A stretch of DNA of 32,713 nt from positions 1-32,713 of the forward strand of contig CAKZYD010000215.1 in NCBI GenBank assembly GCA_937884085.1, in the 5' to 3' direction. The notes under the pieces are model-generated. The model did not search any database. It worked only from the letters and a program-made list of their open reading frames with translations, and had not been told where the DNA came from. This document shows positions 10,034-19,535 of the stretch, piece after piece. A program made the translations under genes and the position numbers. Within the stretch, counting starts at the first letter, position 1. Every line of letters begins with the position of its first letter. This DNA comes from an uncultured Sphingomonadales bacterium. GTDB lineage: Bacteria; Pseudomonadota; Alphaproteobacteria; Sphingomonadales; CAKZYD01.

Positions 10034-10087
10034 TTTAAGTATAAAACTTTCTTTTAACCATTAATAAAAACACTTTAAGTTTAAAGT
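10034..10087. promoter_or_regulatory. Paired repeats upstream of ecm
   Basis: TTTAAGTATAAA (10034-10045) and TTTAAGTTTAAA (10074-10085), start spacing exactly 40 bp; second copy lies in palindrome ACTTTAAGTTTAAAGT (10072-10087). Confidence 0.5.
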
Positions 10088-10109
10088 ATCTGGGAGAAGG
10101 GAGCGCGAT

Positions 10110-12104
10110 ATGAGCGACGCTGTCAAAAAACAGGATCGAGATCGGCCATGGCTCATCCGGACATATTCCGGCCATTCCTCCGCCGCTGCGTCCAATGCAC
10201 TTTATCGGACAAATTTGTCGCGTGGGCAAACCGGCCTGTCTGTCGCTTTCGATTTGCCAACCCAAACTGGCTATGATTCCGATCATGTGCTGAGCCGGGG
10301 TGAAGTGGGGAAAGTGGGCGTGCCCATTTGCCATATGGGCGATATGCGCACGCTGTTTGATCAAATTCCGCTTGAGCAAATGAACACGTCGATGACGATT
10401 AACGCGACAGCGCCTTGGCTGCTCGCGCTCTATGTCGCGACGGCTGAAGAGCAAGGGGCTGATCGCACGAAGCTGAAAGGCACAGTCCAAAACGATATCA
10501 TCAAAGAGTATCTTTCGCGCGGAACGTATATCTTTCCGCCGGGCCCATCCATGCGGCTCATCAGCGACGTTGTGGGCTTTACCGTTAAGGAAATCCCCAG
10601 CTGGAACCCCACCAATGTGTGTAGCTATCACCTGCAGGAGGCCGGTGCCACGCCGGTTCAAGAGCTTGCCTTTGCGTTGGCCACAGCGTTCGCCGTCTTA
10701 GATACCGTCAAAGCCAGTGGCCAAATCGCGGAGGATGAATTCCAGAAAGTGGTGGGGCGCATCTCCTTCTTCGTGAATGCCGGCATTCGTTTCATTACCG
10801 AAATGTGCAAGATGCGCGCCTTTACTGAGCTTTGGTATGACATCACCAAAGAGCGCTATGGCGTCACGGAAGACAAATACCGCCGGTTCCGCTACGGCGT
10901 TCAGGTGAATTCTCTGGGCCTTACCGAGCAGCAGCCTGAAAACAACGTCTACCGTATCTTGGTCGAAATGCTTGCGGTTGTTCTATCGAAGAATGCGCGG
11001 GCGCGGGCCGTGCAGCTGCCCGCTTGGAATGAAGCGCTTGGTTTGCCACGCCCGTGGGACCAGCAATGGTCTCTGAGGCTACAACAGGTGGTCGCCTATG
11101 AAACAGACCTGCTGGAGTATGGCGATCTCTTCGATGGCAGTCCGGTGGTGCAAGCCAAAGTCGATGCATTGAAGGAAGAAGCGCTGGCTGAACTGGCGCG
11201 CATTGATGAGATGGGCGGCGCCATCGCTGCGATCGAATCGAGCTACATGAAATCAGCTCTCGTCCAATCCAATACGGCACGGCTTGCGGATATCGAATCG
11301 GGTGAGCAAACCGTCATCGGGGTCAATAGATTCACCGACAGTGCGCCAAGTCCGCTCACATCAAGTGATGATGGCGGTATTATGGTTGTCGATGAGAAGG
11401 CTGAGATTGAACAAATTGAGCGCCTACAGGCATGGCGAGAGACCCGCGATGAGGCAGCTGTCCAGACCGCGCTAGAAACGCTTGAAGCGGCGGCCCGATC
11501 GGATGCAAACATCATGGAAGCCTCCATCGCTTTGGCCAAGGCGGGCGGAACCACAGGGGAGTGGGGTGGCACGCTTCGCCGTATCTTTGGAGAGTATCGC
11601 GCGCCCACAGGCGTCGGCGCGGCCAGCAGTGGCGGCGGTGTAGACACGCGCATCGACGATGTCGTGGCGCGGGTGGAAACCGTCTCGGGCAAACTTGGCA
11701 GACGTCTTAAATTCTTGGTCGGCAAGCCGGGGCTTGACGGGCACTCCAATGGCGCAGAGCAAATCGCCGTGCGCGCCCGCGATTGCGGCATGGACGTGGT
11801 CTATGAGGGCATTCGCCTTACACCGGAAGAAATTGTCAACGCCGCTTTAGAAGAAAGCGTTCATGTCGTTGGCCTCAGCATTCTCTCCGGCAGCCATGTA
11901 CCGCTGGTACAGGATGTTATGCAACGCATGCGCACGCTGGGCCTCACGCACATCCCTGTCATCATTGGGGGCATCATCCCTAAAGAAGATGAAGACACAT
12001 TGCGCGCTGCTGGGGTTGCTGCCATTTACACGCCTAAGGATTTCGACCTGACGCAGATTATGGCGGATATCGTCGAGATTGTTGACCGGCAAGAAGCGGC
12101 CTAA
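10110..12104 (+). CDS. ecm: Ethylmalonyl-CoA mutase (B12-dependent, methylmalonyl-CoA mutase superfamily)
   Basis: N-terminal mutase domain (RPWLIRTYSGHSSAAASNALYRTNLSRGQTGLSVAFDLPTQTGYDSDH) and C-terminal B12-binding DxHxxG (GKPGLDGHSNGAEQIA). Divergent from ccr, which favours Ecm over Mcm. GGGAGAAGGGAG ribosome-binding region upstream. Confidence 0.9.
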   Translation: MSDAVKKQDRDRPWLIRTYSGHSSAAASNALYRTNLSRGQTGLSVAFDLPTQTGYDSDHVLSRGEVGKVGVPICHMGDMRTLFDQIPLEQMNTSMTINATAPWLLALYVATAEEQGADRTKLKGTVQNDIIKEYLSRGTYIFPPGPSMRLISDVVGFTVKEIPSWNPTNVCSYHLQEAGATPVQELAFALATAFAVLDTVKASGQIAEDEFQKVVGRISFFVNAGIRFITEMCKMRAFTELWYDITKERYGVTEDKYRRFRYGVQVNSLGLTEQQPENNVYRILVEMLAVVLSKNARARAVQLPAWNEALGLPRPWDQQWSLRLQQVVAYETDLLEYGDLFDGSPVVQAKVDALKEEALAELARIDEMGGAIAAIESSYMKSALVQSNTARLADIESGEQTVIGVNRFTDSAPSPLTSSDDGGIMVVDEKAEIEQIERLQAWRETRDEAAVQTALETLEAAARSDANIMEASIALAKAGGTTGEWGGTLRRIFGEYRAPTGVGAASSGGGVDTRIDDVVARVETVSGKLGRRLKFLVGKPGLDGHSNGAEQIAVRARDCGMDVVYEGIRLTPEEIVNAALEESVHVVGLSILSGSHVPLVQDVMQRMRTLGLTHIPVIIGGIIPKEDEDTLRAAGVAAIYTPKDFDLTQIMADIVEIVDRQEAA

Positions 12105-12862
12105 AGCATAACGGTTCCGCCATCGACTGCGATGGTTTGGCCGGTGATGAATTTGGCTTCGTCGCTGGCAAGATAGAGGACGGTTCCAGCCACGTCGTCC
12201 TGGCCGACTTGGCGCTTGATGGATTGGCCTTGTACCACGGCGCTTGTCATGCGCTCTTCCATATCGTTTAAAAACGCTTTCGTGCCTGGCGTGTCGATGA
12301 GCGACGGCGCCACTGCATTGACCCTTATTTCGGTCTTGGCGATTTCCCGTGCCATAGCCCGTGTCATGCTGATGACGGCGCCTTTAGAGGCGGAATAATG
12401 CACTCCATAGGGCATGCCGAAGGTTGCGGCGAGGGACGCCACATTGACGATACTGCCGCCCCCTTCCCCTTCTTTCATGAGCGGCACTGCGGCTTTACAC
12501 ATCTGCCAGATGCCTTTTACGTTGATGCTCATGCAGGCATCCCACTCGGCCTCGTCAATACCCGAGAAGGGGCCAAAGCTGAGCCCGCCATAAAGCGCGG
12601 CGTTGTTGATGAGGACGTCTAGCCGCCCAAACTCCGTGCGCACGGCATCGATAAAAGCCTCGCAGTCCGCTGCGCTCGTCACATCGCAATGTGCGCCAAG
12701 TGCCTCGGCCCCGCCAGCTTGTAGGGAGTTGACCGTCGCGTCGCAGCTGTTGATATCGCACACGGCAATGCGGGCGCCTTCAGCCGCAAAGCGGGCAGCA
12801 TAATGCGCACCAAGGCCCTGGGCGCCGCCGGTGATCGCGACTACTTTCCCTGCAAAGCGCAT
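12101..12862 (-). CDS. SDR-family NAD(P)-dependent oxidoreductase
   Basis: TGGAQGLGAHYAARFA, NNAALYGG, YSASKGAVISMTRAMA, VNAVAPSLIDTPG motifs. Confidence 0.92.
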   Translation of the reverse strand: MRFAGKVVAITGGAQGLGAHYAARFAAEGARIAVCDINSCDATVNSLQAGGAEALGAHCDVTSAADCEAFIDAVRTEFGRLDVLINNAALYGGLSFGPFSGIDEAEWDACMSINVKGIWQMCKAAVPLMKEGEGGGSIVNVASLAATFGMPYGVHYSASKGAVISMTRAMAREIAKTEIRVNAVAPSLIDTPGTKAFLNDMEERMTSAVVQGQSIKRQVGQDDVAGTVLYLASDEAKFITGQTIAVDGGTVML

Positions 12863-12944
12863 CTCGGTCGCTCCTTTAACGTGCTAGATGCCCGACGTTG
12901 GCAAGGTAATGGCGTTGCTGGCAAGGGCGAAAACTACCAGGCTC

Positions 12945-13757
12945 TTATGAAAACCCCAGCCGTGCGCGAACCTCGGCAGCGCTTTGCCCCTCCGCCCGCA
13001 AATCCCGCAACGATTTGCTGCCCTTGGACTTAGAGAGCTTTTGTTGGTTGGCATCCGTCAACAGGGGGTGATGAACATAGACGGGTGTCGGGAGGTCCAA
13101 GATGTGTTGCAGGAGCACCTGTGTCGCTGTCATAGCTTGGATATCTTGGCCGCGAATGACATGGGTGATGCCCTGCGCCGCATCGTCGACACCGCAGCTT
13201 AAGATATAACTTCCGCCGATATCCCGCCGTGCAAGGATGATGTCCTCCAGGGGCTGATCGCCGCAGCTGACCATCCGGCCGCTGTCCATGTATCGCGCTG
13301 GCTTTGGAAGCGTCGCCAAGGCGCGTGCCGCATTCAGCCGGATGGCGGGCTTCTTGCCTTCGTTTAGGTGCTGTGTCTGCACCGCTGCATCCAGGGTGCG
13401 GCACGTCCCGGCATAATGCCCATACTCATCGGTTTTCAAATCCCGCCGCGTACAAAAGCAGGGGTATGTGAGGCCTTTCTCCGTCAAGGCCTGCAAGGCG
13501 GCCCGATATGCCTTTAGATGGTCCGACTGTTTACGCACTGGCTGCGGCCAACTCAGGCCAAGCCAATGCAAATCGGCAAAGATGGCCTCCTCAAATTCAT
13601 CCCGCGCGCGGCTCTGGTCGATATCATCAATGCGCAGCAGTGCGGTGCCGCCGGCATCGTAGGCCGCGCGCCAGACAGTCAAAGCACTCAAAGCATGGCC
13701 CAGATGGAGATAGCCGTTAGGCGATGGCGCAAAGCGGGTTTTGAACGTGGAAGACAT
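12945..13757 (-). CDS. gluQ: Glutamyl-Q tRNA(Asp) synthetase
   Basis: TRFAPSPNGYLHLGHALSAL (HIGH-like), truncated GluRS-like 270 aa, Cys-containing insertion (CFCTRRDLKTDEYGHYAGTC), KLSKSKGSKSL motif. Confidence 0.92.
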   Translation of the reverse strand: MSSTFKTRFAPSPNGYLHLGHALSALTVWRAAYDAGGTALLRIDDIDQSRARDEFEEAIFADLHWLGLSWPQPVRKQSDHLKAYRAALQALTEKGLTYPCFCTRRDLKTDEYGHYAGTCRTLDAAVQTQHLNEGKKPAIRLNAARALATLPKPARYMDSGRMVSCGDQPLEDIILARRDIGGSYILSCGVDDAAQGITHVIRGQDIQAMTATQVLLQHILDLPTPVYVHHPLLTDANQQKLSKSKGSKSLRDLRAEGQSAAEVRARLGFS

Positions 13758-13864
13758 CTAAAAGTGCGCTGTCATGAACAAGAAATAGTATTGTCATCAT
13801 CGTGAAACCCCGTATCTTGTATAGAGCCATTCAAGTTGAGGCACTGCAAAGCAGAAAGGGCTTT

Positions 13865-14434
13865 ATGGCTGACGCAGACACTCCTCTTCCTTCGCCGGAT
13901 AGTTGCCCGGCGCTCGTGCTGAATGCGGACTATAGACCGCTAAGTTATTTCCCGCTTTCGCTGTGGTCTTGGCAGTCCTCTGTCAAGGCCGTTTTTTTAG
14001 ATCGGGTCAATATCCTGAGTGAATATGACCGAGTCATTCGCTCCCCGTCCTTTGAGATGCAGCTGCCCAGCGTGATCTCGCTGCGCGATTATATTCACCC
14101 GTCAAAATACCCCGCTTTCACGCGGTTTAACCTGTTCCTGCGCGACCGCTTTGCGTGCACTTATTGTGGGGCGAAACAGGATTTGACTTTCGATCATGTG
14201 GTACCCCGCGCTTATGGCGGGCGGACCACTTGGGAAAATGTGACAACGGCCTGTGCGCCCTGCAACGTGCGAAAAGGCGGCCGGACACCGGCCCAGGCGC
14301 ATATGTTCCCAAGCATACAGCCCTATCGGCCCACCAGCCATCAACTGATGGAAAACGGTCGGGCTTTTCCCCCAAATCACTTGCACGAAAGTTGGCTCGA
14401 CTACCTCTATTGGGACACTGAACTCGAAGCCTGA
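13865..14434 (+). CDS. HNH endonuclease
   Basis: MADADTPLPSPDSCPALVLNADYRPLSYFPLSLWSWQSSVKAVF...CTYCGAKQDLTFDHVVPRAYGGRTTWENVTTACAPCNVRKGGRTP. ATG at 13865 preferred over the ORF-track start 13802. Confidence 0.92.
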   Translation: MADADTPLPSPDSCPALVLNADYRPLSYFPLSLWSWQSSVKAVFLDRVNILSEYDRVIRSPSFEMQLPSVISLRDYIHPSKYPAFTRFNLFLRDRFACTYCGAKQDLTFDHVVPRAYGGRTTWENVTTACAPCNVRKGGRTPAQAHMFPSIQPYRPTSHQLMENGRAFPPNHLHESWLDYLYWDTELEA

Positions 14435-14457
14435 CACCTGCAAAGAAGGATGGTCCC

Positions 14458-15486
14458 ATGGACACAATCAGCTTTGGGACCTTCAATCTCTACAATCTGA
14501 ATGAGCCTGGCCTTCCCATGTACCGCGACCGCGATGGCTGGTCTCAGGCGCAGTATTATTCAAAAGTCTCTTATACCTCCGCAGCGCCTTGATGCGGATG
14601 TCTGGGGCTTTCAGGAGCTTTGGCATGGCAAATCCCTAAAGAACGCTTTTGTCTGCGCTGATTTAGATGATGATTATGATCTGCTGGTCCCGGAGGAGCA
14701 AGACGGGCAGGGCATTGTCTGTGCTGCGGCGGTGCGCAAGAGCTTGCTGTTTGGTGAACCCGAATGGATTGGGCGCTTTCCCGAAAGCGTCCGCTTGGAA
14801 AGTCAGGGCGATGACCCGCAAGCGCCGGATATCGCCGTCAGCATTGATGCTTTTTCCCGCCCTGTTTTGAAGTTTCAAGTGAAGCCGCGCGATGATGAGC
14901 AGGCGATCACCGTGTTTGTATGCCATTTCAAGTCTAAAGCCCCGACCCAGATCTTTCGAGAAGACTGGTATGAGGCCAATCCTGATGACTTCAAAGACCA
15001 TCGTGAGGCCTTGGGGAGCGCCATTTCCACCATCCGCAGAACAGCGGAAGCAGCAGCGCTGCGGGTCTATTTAACGCAGGAAATGAAAGGCACAGATACC
15101 CCTGTCATTGTGCTTGGGATGTAAATGACGGGCAGCATTCCAACACGCTCAACATTCTCACCGGGCAGCCGAATTTTCTTTTGTCCGGGCTGCAGACCGG
15201 TGGCAGCGATAGCGACCTCTATTCAGCGCAAGCCCTGCAGCAATATCGCAGCTTGCGAGACGTCTATTATACGCACGTCTTCAAAAATGTGCGCCAATCT
15301 CTCGACCACATCCTATTCAGCCAAGAGTTTTACGACAACAGTCGGCGTAGACGCTGGGCATTTGATGGCTTGATTGTGGACAATGATCATCTTCATCATG
15401 ACGATCCCAAGGAGCGCGGCGCGAATGACCATGGCCTTGTGAAAGTGAGCTTCAAATACCGCCCGGTTCGCTCAGCGGCTGTGTGA
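14458..15486 (+). pseudogene. Endonuclease/exonuclease/phosphatase-family protein with two frame disruptions
   Basis: Frame of 14458: MDTISFGTFNLYNLNEPGLPMYRDRDGWSQAQYYSK..., stop at 14590; frame of 14501: LDADVWGFQELWHGKSL...TPVIVLG; original frame again from about 15120: DGQHSNTLNILTGQPNFLLSGLQTGG...NVRQSLDHILFSQEFYD. Combined product looks like one EEP-family protein. Confidence 0.8.
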
Positions 15487-15957
15487 TGGCCTTAAGACGA
15501 GGGTGAGCAGTCCAAGGCTCACCCCGATTGAGATGAGCGCGTTGTAGTTTGCCATGGAGAGGCCAAAGAGGCTCCACGGGATATCACTGCAGTTCACCAC
15601 GGCGGCTTCCGTGATCTGCTTTAAATAGTCCTCTGGGCTCAATGACGGATCAACGCTGGCAGCGCATCCTGGCCCTGGCCACCATTTGCGTTCAACACCG
15701 CTGTGGAACACGGCAATGCCACCGCTGGTGCCCATCGCAAGGGCGCTGAGAACAAGGCTACCCTTTGCTAGCCCTTGATTTCGGGGCAGCGCCAACACGC
15801 CAAGAAGCGCCAAACCGGCAGCAATTGCATGCGGCCAGCGTTGGTAGACACAGAGCTCGCACGGCGCCAAACCGCCTAAGACTTGAAAGCCCAGTGCACC
15901 AAGCAACAGAGCCAACGGTATTAGTATGGCGCCAAATAAAAGGGTACGAAGGGTCAT
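15472..15957 (-). CDS. dsbB: Disulfide bond formation protein B
   Basis: APCELCVYQRWPHAIAAGLAL (CxxC plus YQRWP) and a second Cys pair loop (PGPGCAASVDPS...AAVVNCSDIPW). Confidence 0.9.
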   Translation of the reverse strand: MTLRTLLFGAILIPLALLLGALGFQVLGGLAPCELCVYQRWPHAIAAGLALLGVLALPRNQGLAKGSLVLSALAMGTSGGIAVFHSGVERKWWPGPGCAASVDPSLSPEDYLKQITEAAVVNCSDIPWSLFGLSMANYNALISIGVSLGLLTLVLRPSHSR

Positions 15958-16535
15958 AGGACAAAGGCTATCGCGACAAAACCACCTACCAATAAGAGCG
16001 TGAACACGCTCACCAATAGACTAAAGCGTTTTTCGATGAATGAGGCGATTCGTGCGCCAAATGCCCACAAGAGAGCAGCGATGAGGAAAAAGCGAACCCC
16101 GCGAGAGCCGATCGAAGCCAGGAGAAACGGCAGCAGAGGCAAGCCCGCAAGCCCGCTGGCAATCGTGATGACCTTGAAGGGCAGAAAGGTGAGTCCAAAC
16201 ACAGCAACCATGAGCCAGCCATGCTCAGCAAAGATGGCCTGAAATTCCAAGAATTTCTCTTCATAGCCGTAAAAGGCCAGTATGGGCCCGCCAATAGTGT
16301 CATAAAACACCGCGCCGATCGCATAGCCGAGCAGGGCGCCTGCCACAGATGCCAAGGTGCATATTGCGGCATAGCTCAACGCGCTTTTGGGCTGCGCCAG
16401 GCACATGGGCAGCAACATCACATCTGGCGGAATGGGAAAGAACGAGCTCTCAATGAAGGAAATACCGGCCAGCCAATGCGGCGCACGCTTATGCTGCGCA
16501 AGGGACAGCGTCCAATCATAAAGCCGTTTGAGCAT
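15954..16535 (-). CDS. YqaA/DedA-like VTT-domain membrane protein
   Basis: LAGISFIESSFFPIPPDVMLLPMCLAQPKSALSYAAICTLASVAGALLGYAIG; FLPFKVITIASGLAGLPLLPF. Confidence 0.88.
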   Translation of the reverse strand: MLKRLYDWTLSLAQHKRAPHWLAGISFIESSFFPIPPDVMLLPMCLAQPKSALSYAAICTLASVAGALLGYAIGAVFYDTIGGPILAFYGYEEKFLEFQAIFAEHGWLMVAVFGLTFLPFKVITIASGLAGLPLLPFLLASIGSRGVRFFLIAALLWAFGARIASFIEKRFSLLVSVFTLLLVGGFVAIAFVL

Positions 16536-16585
16536 AGTACGCGTGTTGTGGAGGACCCTAATGGCGCTTGAATGTCAGGTGAATC

Positions 16586-16671
16586 TGGTACGGATGGTGG
16601 GACTCGAACCCACAAGCTCAAAGAGCACCGGATTTTGAATCCGGCGTGTCTACCAATTCCACCACATCCGC
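16586..16671 (-). tRNA. tRNA-Leu (anticodon CAA), CCA encoded
   Basis: Minus strand GCGGATGTGGTGGAATTGGTAGACACGCCGGATTCAAAATCCGGTGCTCTTTGAGCTTGTGGGTTCGAGTCCCACCATCCGTACCA; cloverleaf with long variable arm, TTCAAAA anticodon loop, GGTTCGAGTCC T-arm. Confidence 0.95.
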
Positions 16672-16784
16672 ATACTGGCGCTGCATATCAGGTGCCGCCC
16701 CCGCCCGTCTAGGTGCTGCGCGCTTCGAACCTAGAAAAAGACCCAGATATTAATCTGAGCCTTCCATTTAAGGCCTGGGCAGCT

Positions 16785-18164
16785 TTAGCGAGACCCATAT
16801 GGCTTCAGATTGTACTTTCGCCGGTCGTTGTAGCGTCGCTGTTCAGCATCTACAAAGGCCAGCCAACCGTTGATCTGCTTTCGGTCTTTCTCTTTCTTGG
16901 CCAACTTGCGGGCAGCTGCGAAGGTTTTGCGCGCTGCGCTGAATTTGCTGGAATATGCCAGCGACATCCCTTCATAGACCTTAGCACGGTATGGATTGCT
17001 GAGGCCGCCAGCCCTTTGCGCTGCATTCAAGGCATCAGCCGCTTTGCTCCATTGTTCGCTAACAATATAGAGCTGCGCGACGCGCTCCCACAGCTTGCCG
17101 GCGTCCTTGCGCACTTTGCTGTCCTTGGAATCTGCCGCTTTCTTGGCTGCTTGTGCTAGCGGTCCCTTTGCATCATCAGATTCCCGTGCCAGCTGATAGC
17201 TGCTGCCCAGCAACTCCATGATCTCCTTATTTTCTTTCAAGACGCCGTCCTTCAAGCCCTTTTGAATAACGGCAACAGCTTGGATTGGGACACCATGGAA
17301 TTGATAAAGCTGCGCCATGCGCTTCACTTCAGATTCTGTATCGAGAAAGCCCTGCAGATAGGCGAGCTCAAACGAAGCAAGCTCGTCTTTGTCCAGACCC
17401 CGCTGTGAATACATGCCGGATAGCTGTTTCCAGTACTGCTCCTTCGGATGATTTACCAACAGCCATTTCAGAAGATCTGTTGCAGGCTCAAATTTATTAT
17501 TTTGTTGGTTGGCGACGACATTGGCGACGACCCAATTTTCGCGCCATTCCAAAGTTTCTGCGGTCGCTTTCTCTAATGTTGCGCTGCATGGCGTTAAAGC
17601 TTTCTGGAACTTCTCCGTTTGCAAATAGGCCTGGCAAAACAGAAACTCTTGGTTCGCACGCACAACTTCTGCCGTCTTGCGCCAATTCTCCAAGATACCC
17701 AGAGCGCGGTCATATTGACCTTCCACCATATAGACCTGCGCTAAGTTAAAGCGGACGGCGTCTGCATCTGATGGCGATACATCTGGCTCGCGGATCATCG
17801 CTTCCCAATCCTGGATTGCTTGGGGATAGCGGTCGAGTTGGGCGTGTAACTGACCGCGGAACTGGTAGAGTTTCGCGCGCTCATAGCTGGTGAGTTCAGC
17901 GCCCGCTGGTGCCCGCTGCAACTGCGCGAATGCACCCGGAATGTCGTCCTCATTCAACTTCTCAAGCGCGGCGTTCATCGCCTTGATGAGCTTGTCGTTG
18001 CGAATGATTTGTGAGCGCTTCTTTTTCTTTGCTTCCTGCTGCGCAAAGGCTTCGCTGACAAGCGATGTTCCAGGGACGTCCACAATGGCCGCGCCGAGGG
18101 TGAGCGCGCTGCCCAGCGCCATGGCGCTGATTGCGGTTTTCAGTTTCGAAACAGAGATTTTCAT
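16785..18164 (-). CDS. Tetratricopeptide-repeat periplasmic protein at the end of the Ton-type operon
   Basis: 459 aa, signal-like N-terminus, repeats such as RYPQAIQDWEAMIREPDVSPSDADAVRFNLAQVYMVEGQYDRALGILENW. Confidence 0.82.
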   Translation of the reverse strand: MKISVSKLKTAISAMALGSALTLGAAIVDVPGTSLVSEAFAQQEAKKKKRSQIIRNDKLIKAMNAALEKLNEDDIPGAFAQLQRAPAGAELTSYERAKLYQFRGQLHAQLDRYPQAIQDWEAMIREPDVSPSDADAVRFNLAQVYMVEGQYDRALGILENWRKTAEVVRANQEFLFCQAYLQTEKFQKALTPCSATLEKATAETLEWRENWVVANVVANQQNNKFEPATDLLKWLLVNHPKEQYWKQLSGMYSQRGLDKDELASFELAYLQGFLDTESEVKRMAQLYQFHGVPIQAVAVIQKGLKDGVLKENKEIMELLGSSYQLARESDDAKGPLAQAAKKAADSKDSKVRKDAGKLWERVAQLYIVSEQWSKAADALNAAQRAGGLSNPYRAKVYEGMSLAYSSKFSAARKTFAAARKLAKKEKDRKQINGWLAFVDAEQRRYNDRRKYNLKPYGSR

Positions 18165-18221
18165 CTTCTACCCTTTGGTTTTACAAAACGTCTTATTCGT
18201 TAGAGCGAAGCAAAAGCAGCG

Positions 18222-18809
18222 TCACTCAGGGGCTGCAATTTTAAAGGCGACGCGAATGCCGCGCTGCCAAACAGCCTCTCCATTGACCAGCTTGCTGCGG
18301 TATTTCCATTTACGCACGGCTTGCGCAGCAGGTCGCTCCAGCTTTGAAGAGGTGGCTTGCAGGATTTCAATCGAATTGCGGTCAACAGACCCATCTGGGC
18401 GGACATCGAACTGCAGCGTGATGTATTCCGCCTGCGTGATATTCCTGAAATTTGGTTCTTGGCGGAAGATCGGCTGCGCGTCCCGATCCCGCTCCTTCCA
18501 GGCGGGGCGTCCGTCGTCGTCGCCTTTGGGCAGATCAATTGGTTTATCGATGGGTGGGCCTGGGCGATCAATCGTTGGGCCTGTAAAGTCAATGATTGGG
18601 GGCGGTACAGGCTTAGCTGGGCGAACTGGCGGGCGTTCGTGGATCGGTTTTTCTGGTTCTTTATACTCATGGATCGTTGGAATAATGCGCGGTGGGGCTT
18701 CGGTGAACACAGGTGTCCCGCCGGTGTCGATGAGAAGGTTCAAGCTGTAATATAAGATCGCTGTCAGCAGAGCTGCAACGGTTACACTTCCCGATAATCT
18801 CATCAGCAT
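18222..18809 (-). CDS. Energy transducer TonB-like protein (copy 2)
   Basis: N-terminal TM, proline-rich middle (YKEPEKPIHERPPVRPAKPVPPPI), TonB C-terminal pattern (ITLQFDVRPDGSVDRNSIEILQATSSKLERPAAQAVRKWKYR). Confidence 0.87.
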   Translation of the reverse strand: MLMRLSGSVTVAALLTAILYYSLNLLIDTGGTPVFTEAPPRIIPTIHEYKEPEKPIHERPPVRPAKPVPPPIIDFTGPTIDRPGPPIDKPIDLPKGDDDGRPAWKERDRDAQPIFRQEPNFRNITQAEYITLQFDVRPDGSVDRNSIEILQATSSKLERPAAQAVRKWKYRSKLVNGEAVWQRGIRVAFKIAAPE

Positions 18810-18891
18810 GGCTCTCTCCTATTCCCTACTGCTGCTGTTTCCCTCCAAATGAAATCACGAGATTGCGTTGTCTTACCTGCGTGTTGGCGCG

Positions 18892-19488
18892 CTATTCAGG
18901 CGGTTGGATCGTGAATTGAACGCGTACGCCATATTGCCAGACATTCTCGCCGATGATCACTTTACCTTGATATTTCCACTTCTTCACCGCGCGGATAGCT
19001 GGCCGTTGAAGGCGTGTTGAGCTCGTTTGCAGCACTTGAATGGTGTCTTCGGCAACAGAGCCGTCTGGGCGCACATCAAACTCAAGCACGATAAATTCAG
19101 GCTTGCGGATGTTTTGGAATTCTGGCTCTTGGCGATAGATGGGCTGAGCATCGCGATCAACAGCGTTGAAATTGATGCCGCCGCCAACGTCCACGCCGCC
19201 GCTAAATTTAAAGTCCATATTCACGCCAGAGCCATTGGAAACGCTGGAGCGGGCGATATCGATCTTTGGTGGTTCGGGGGCTTCGATTTTCTCGGGGCGT
19301 TCGATTTGCTGCTCTTTGCGCTGCACTTCCGTTTCGCGTGGCGGGATCCGCGTATCAACGATCTTGAAGGAGAGATCTTCAGTCTGGGCGCTTTCGCCAG
19401 ACAGAATGAGGAGCTGCATGCCAAAATAAAGGCCAAAGGTCAGGAGGCCCGCGATAAATATAGAAATCGGAAGACGCACTAGCATCAA
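18892..19488 (-). CDS. Energy transducer TonB-like protein (copy 1)
   Basis: N-terminal TM, charged/proline linker, TonB C-terminus (IVLEFDVRPDGSVAEDTIQVLQTSSTRLQRPAIRAVKKWKYQGKV); clearly similar to the neighbouring 18222..18809 product. Confidence 0.88.
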   Translation of the reverse strand: MMLVRLPISIFIAGLLTFGLYFGMQLLILSGESAQTEDLSFKIVDTRIPPRETEVQRKEQQIERPEKIEAPEPPKIDIARSSVSNGSGVNMDFKFSGGVDVGGGINFNAVDRDAQPIYRQEPEFQNIRKPEFIVLEFDVRPDGSVAEDTIQVLQTSSTRLQRPAIRAVKKWKYQGKVIIGENVWQYGVRVQFTIQPPE

Positions 19489-19535
19489 TTGAGGTTCCTT
19501 CTTAAGCCCATATGATCCCCACTATGGGGAGAATA

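Noticed and set aside
9838-10109. Cobalamin riboswitch upstream of the B12-dependent mutase
   Set aside because: No B12-box-like GCCACTG sequence or long structured leader; the region is AT-rich with short DNA repeats.
10035-10661. 208-aa ORF on - strand
   Set aside because: Antisense to the clear ecm N-terminal coding region.
11243-11791. 182-aa ORF on - strand
   Set aside because: Antisense to ecm; Ser/Pro/Ala-rich shadow translation.
17890-18750. 286-aa ORF on + strand
   Set aside because: Antisense to the TPR and TonB genes, which have clear family signatures on the other strand.
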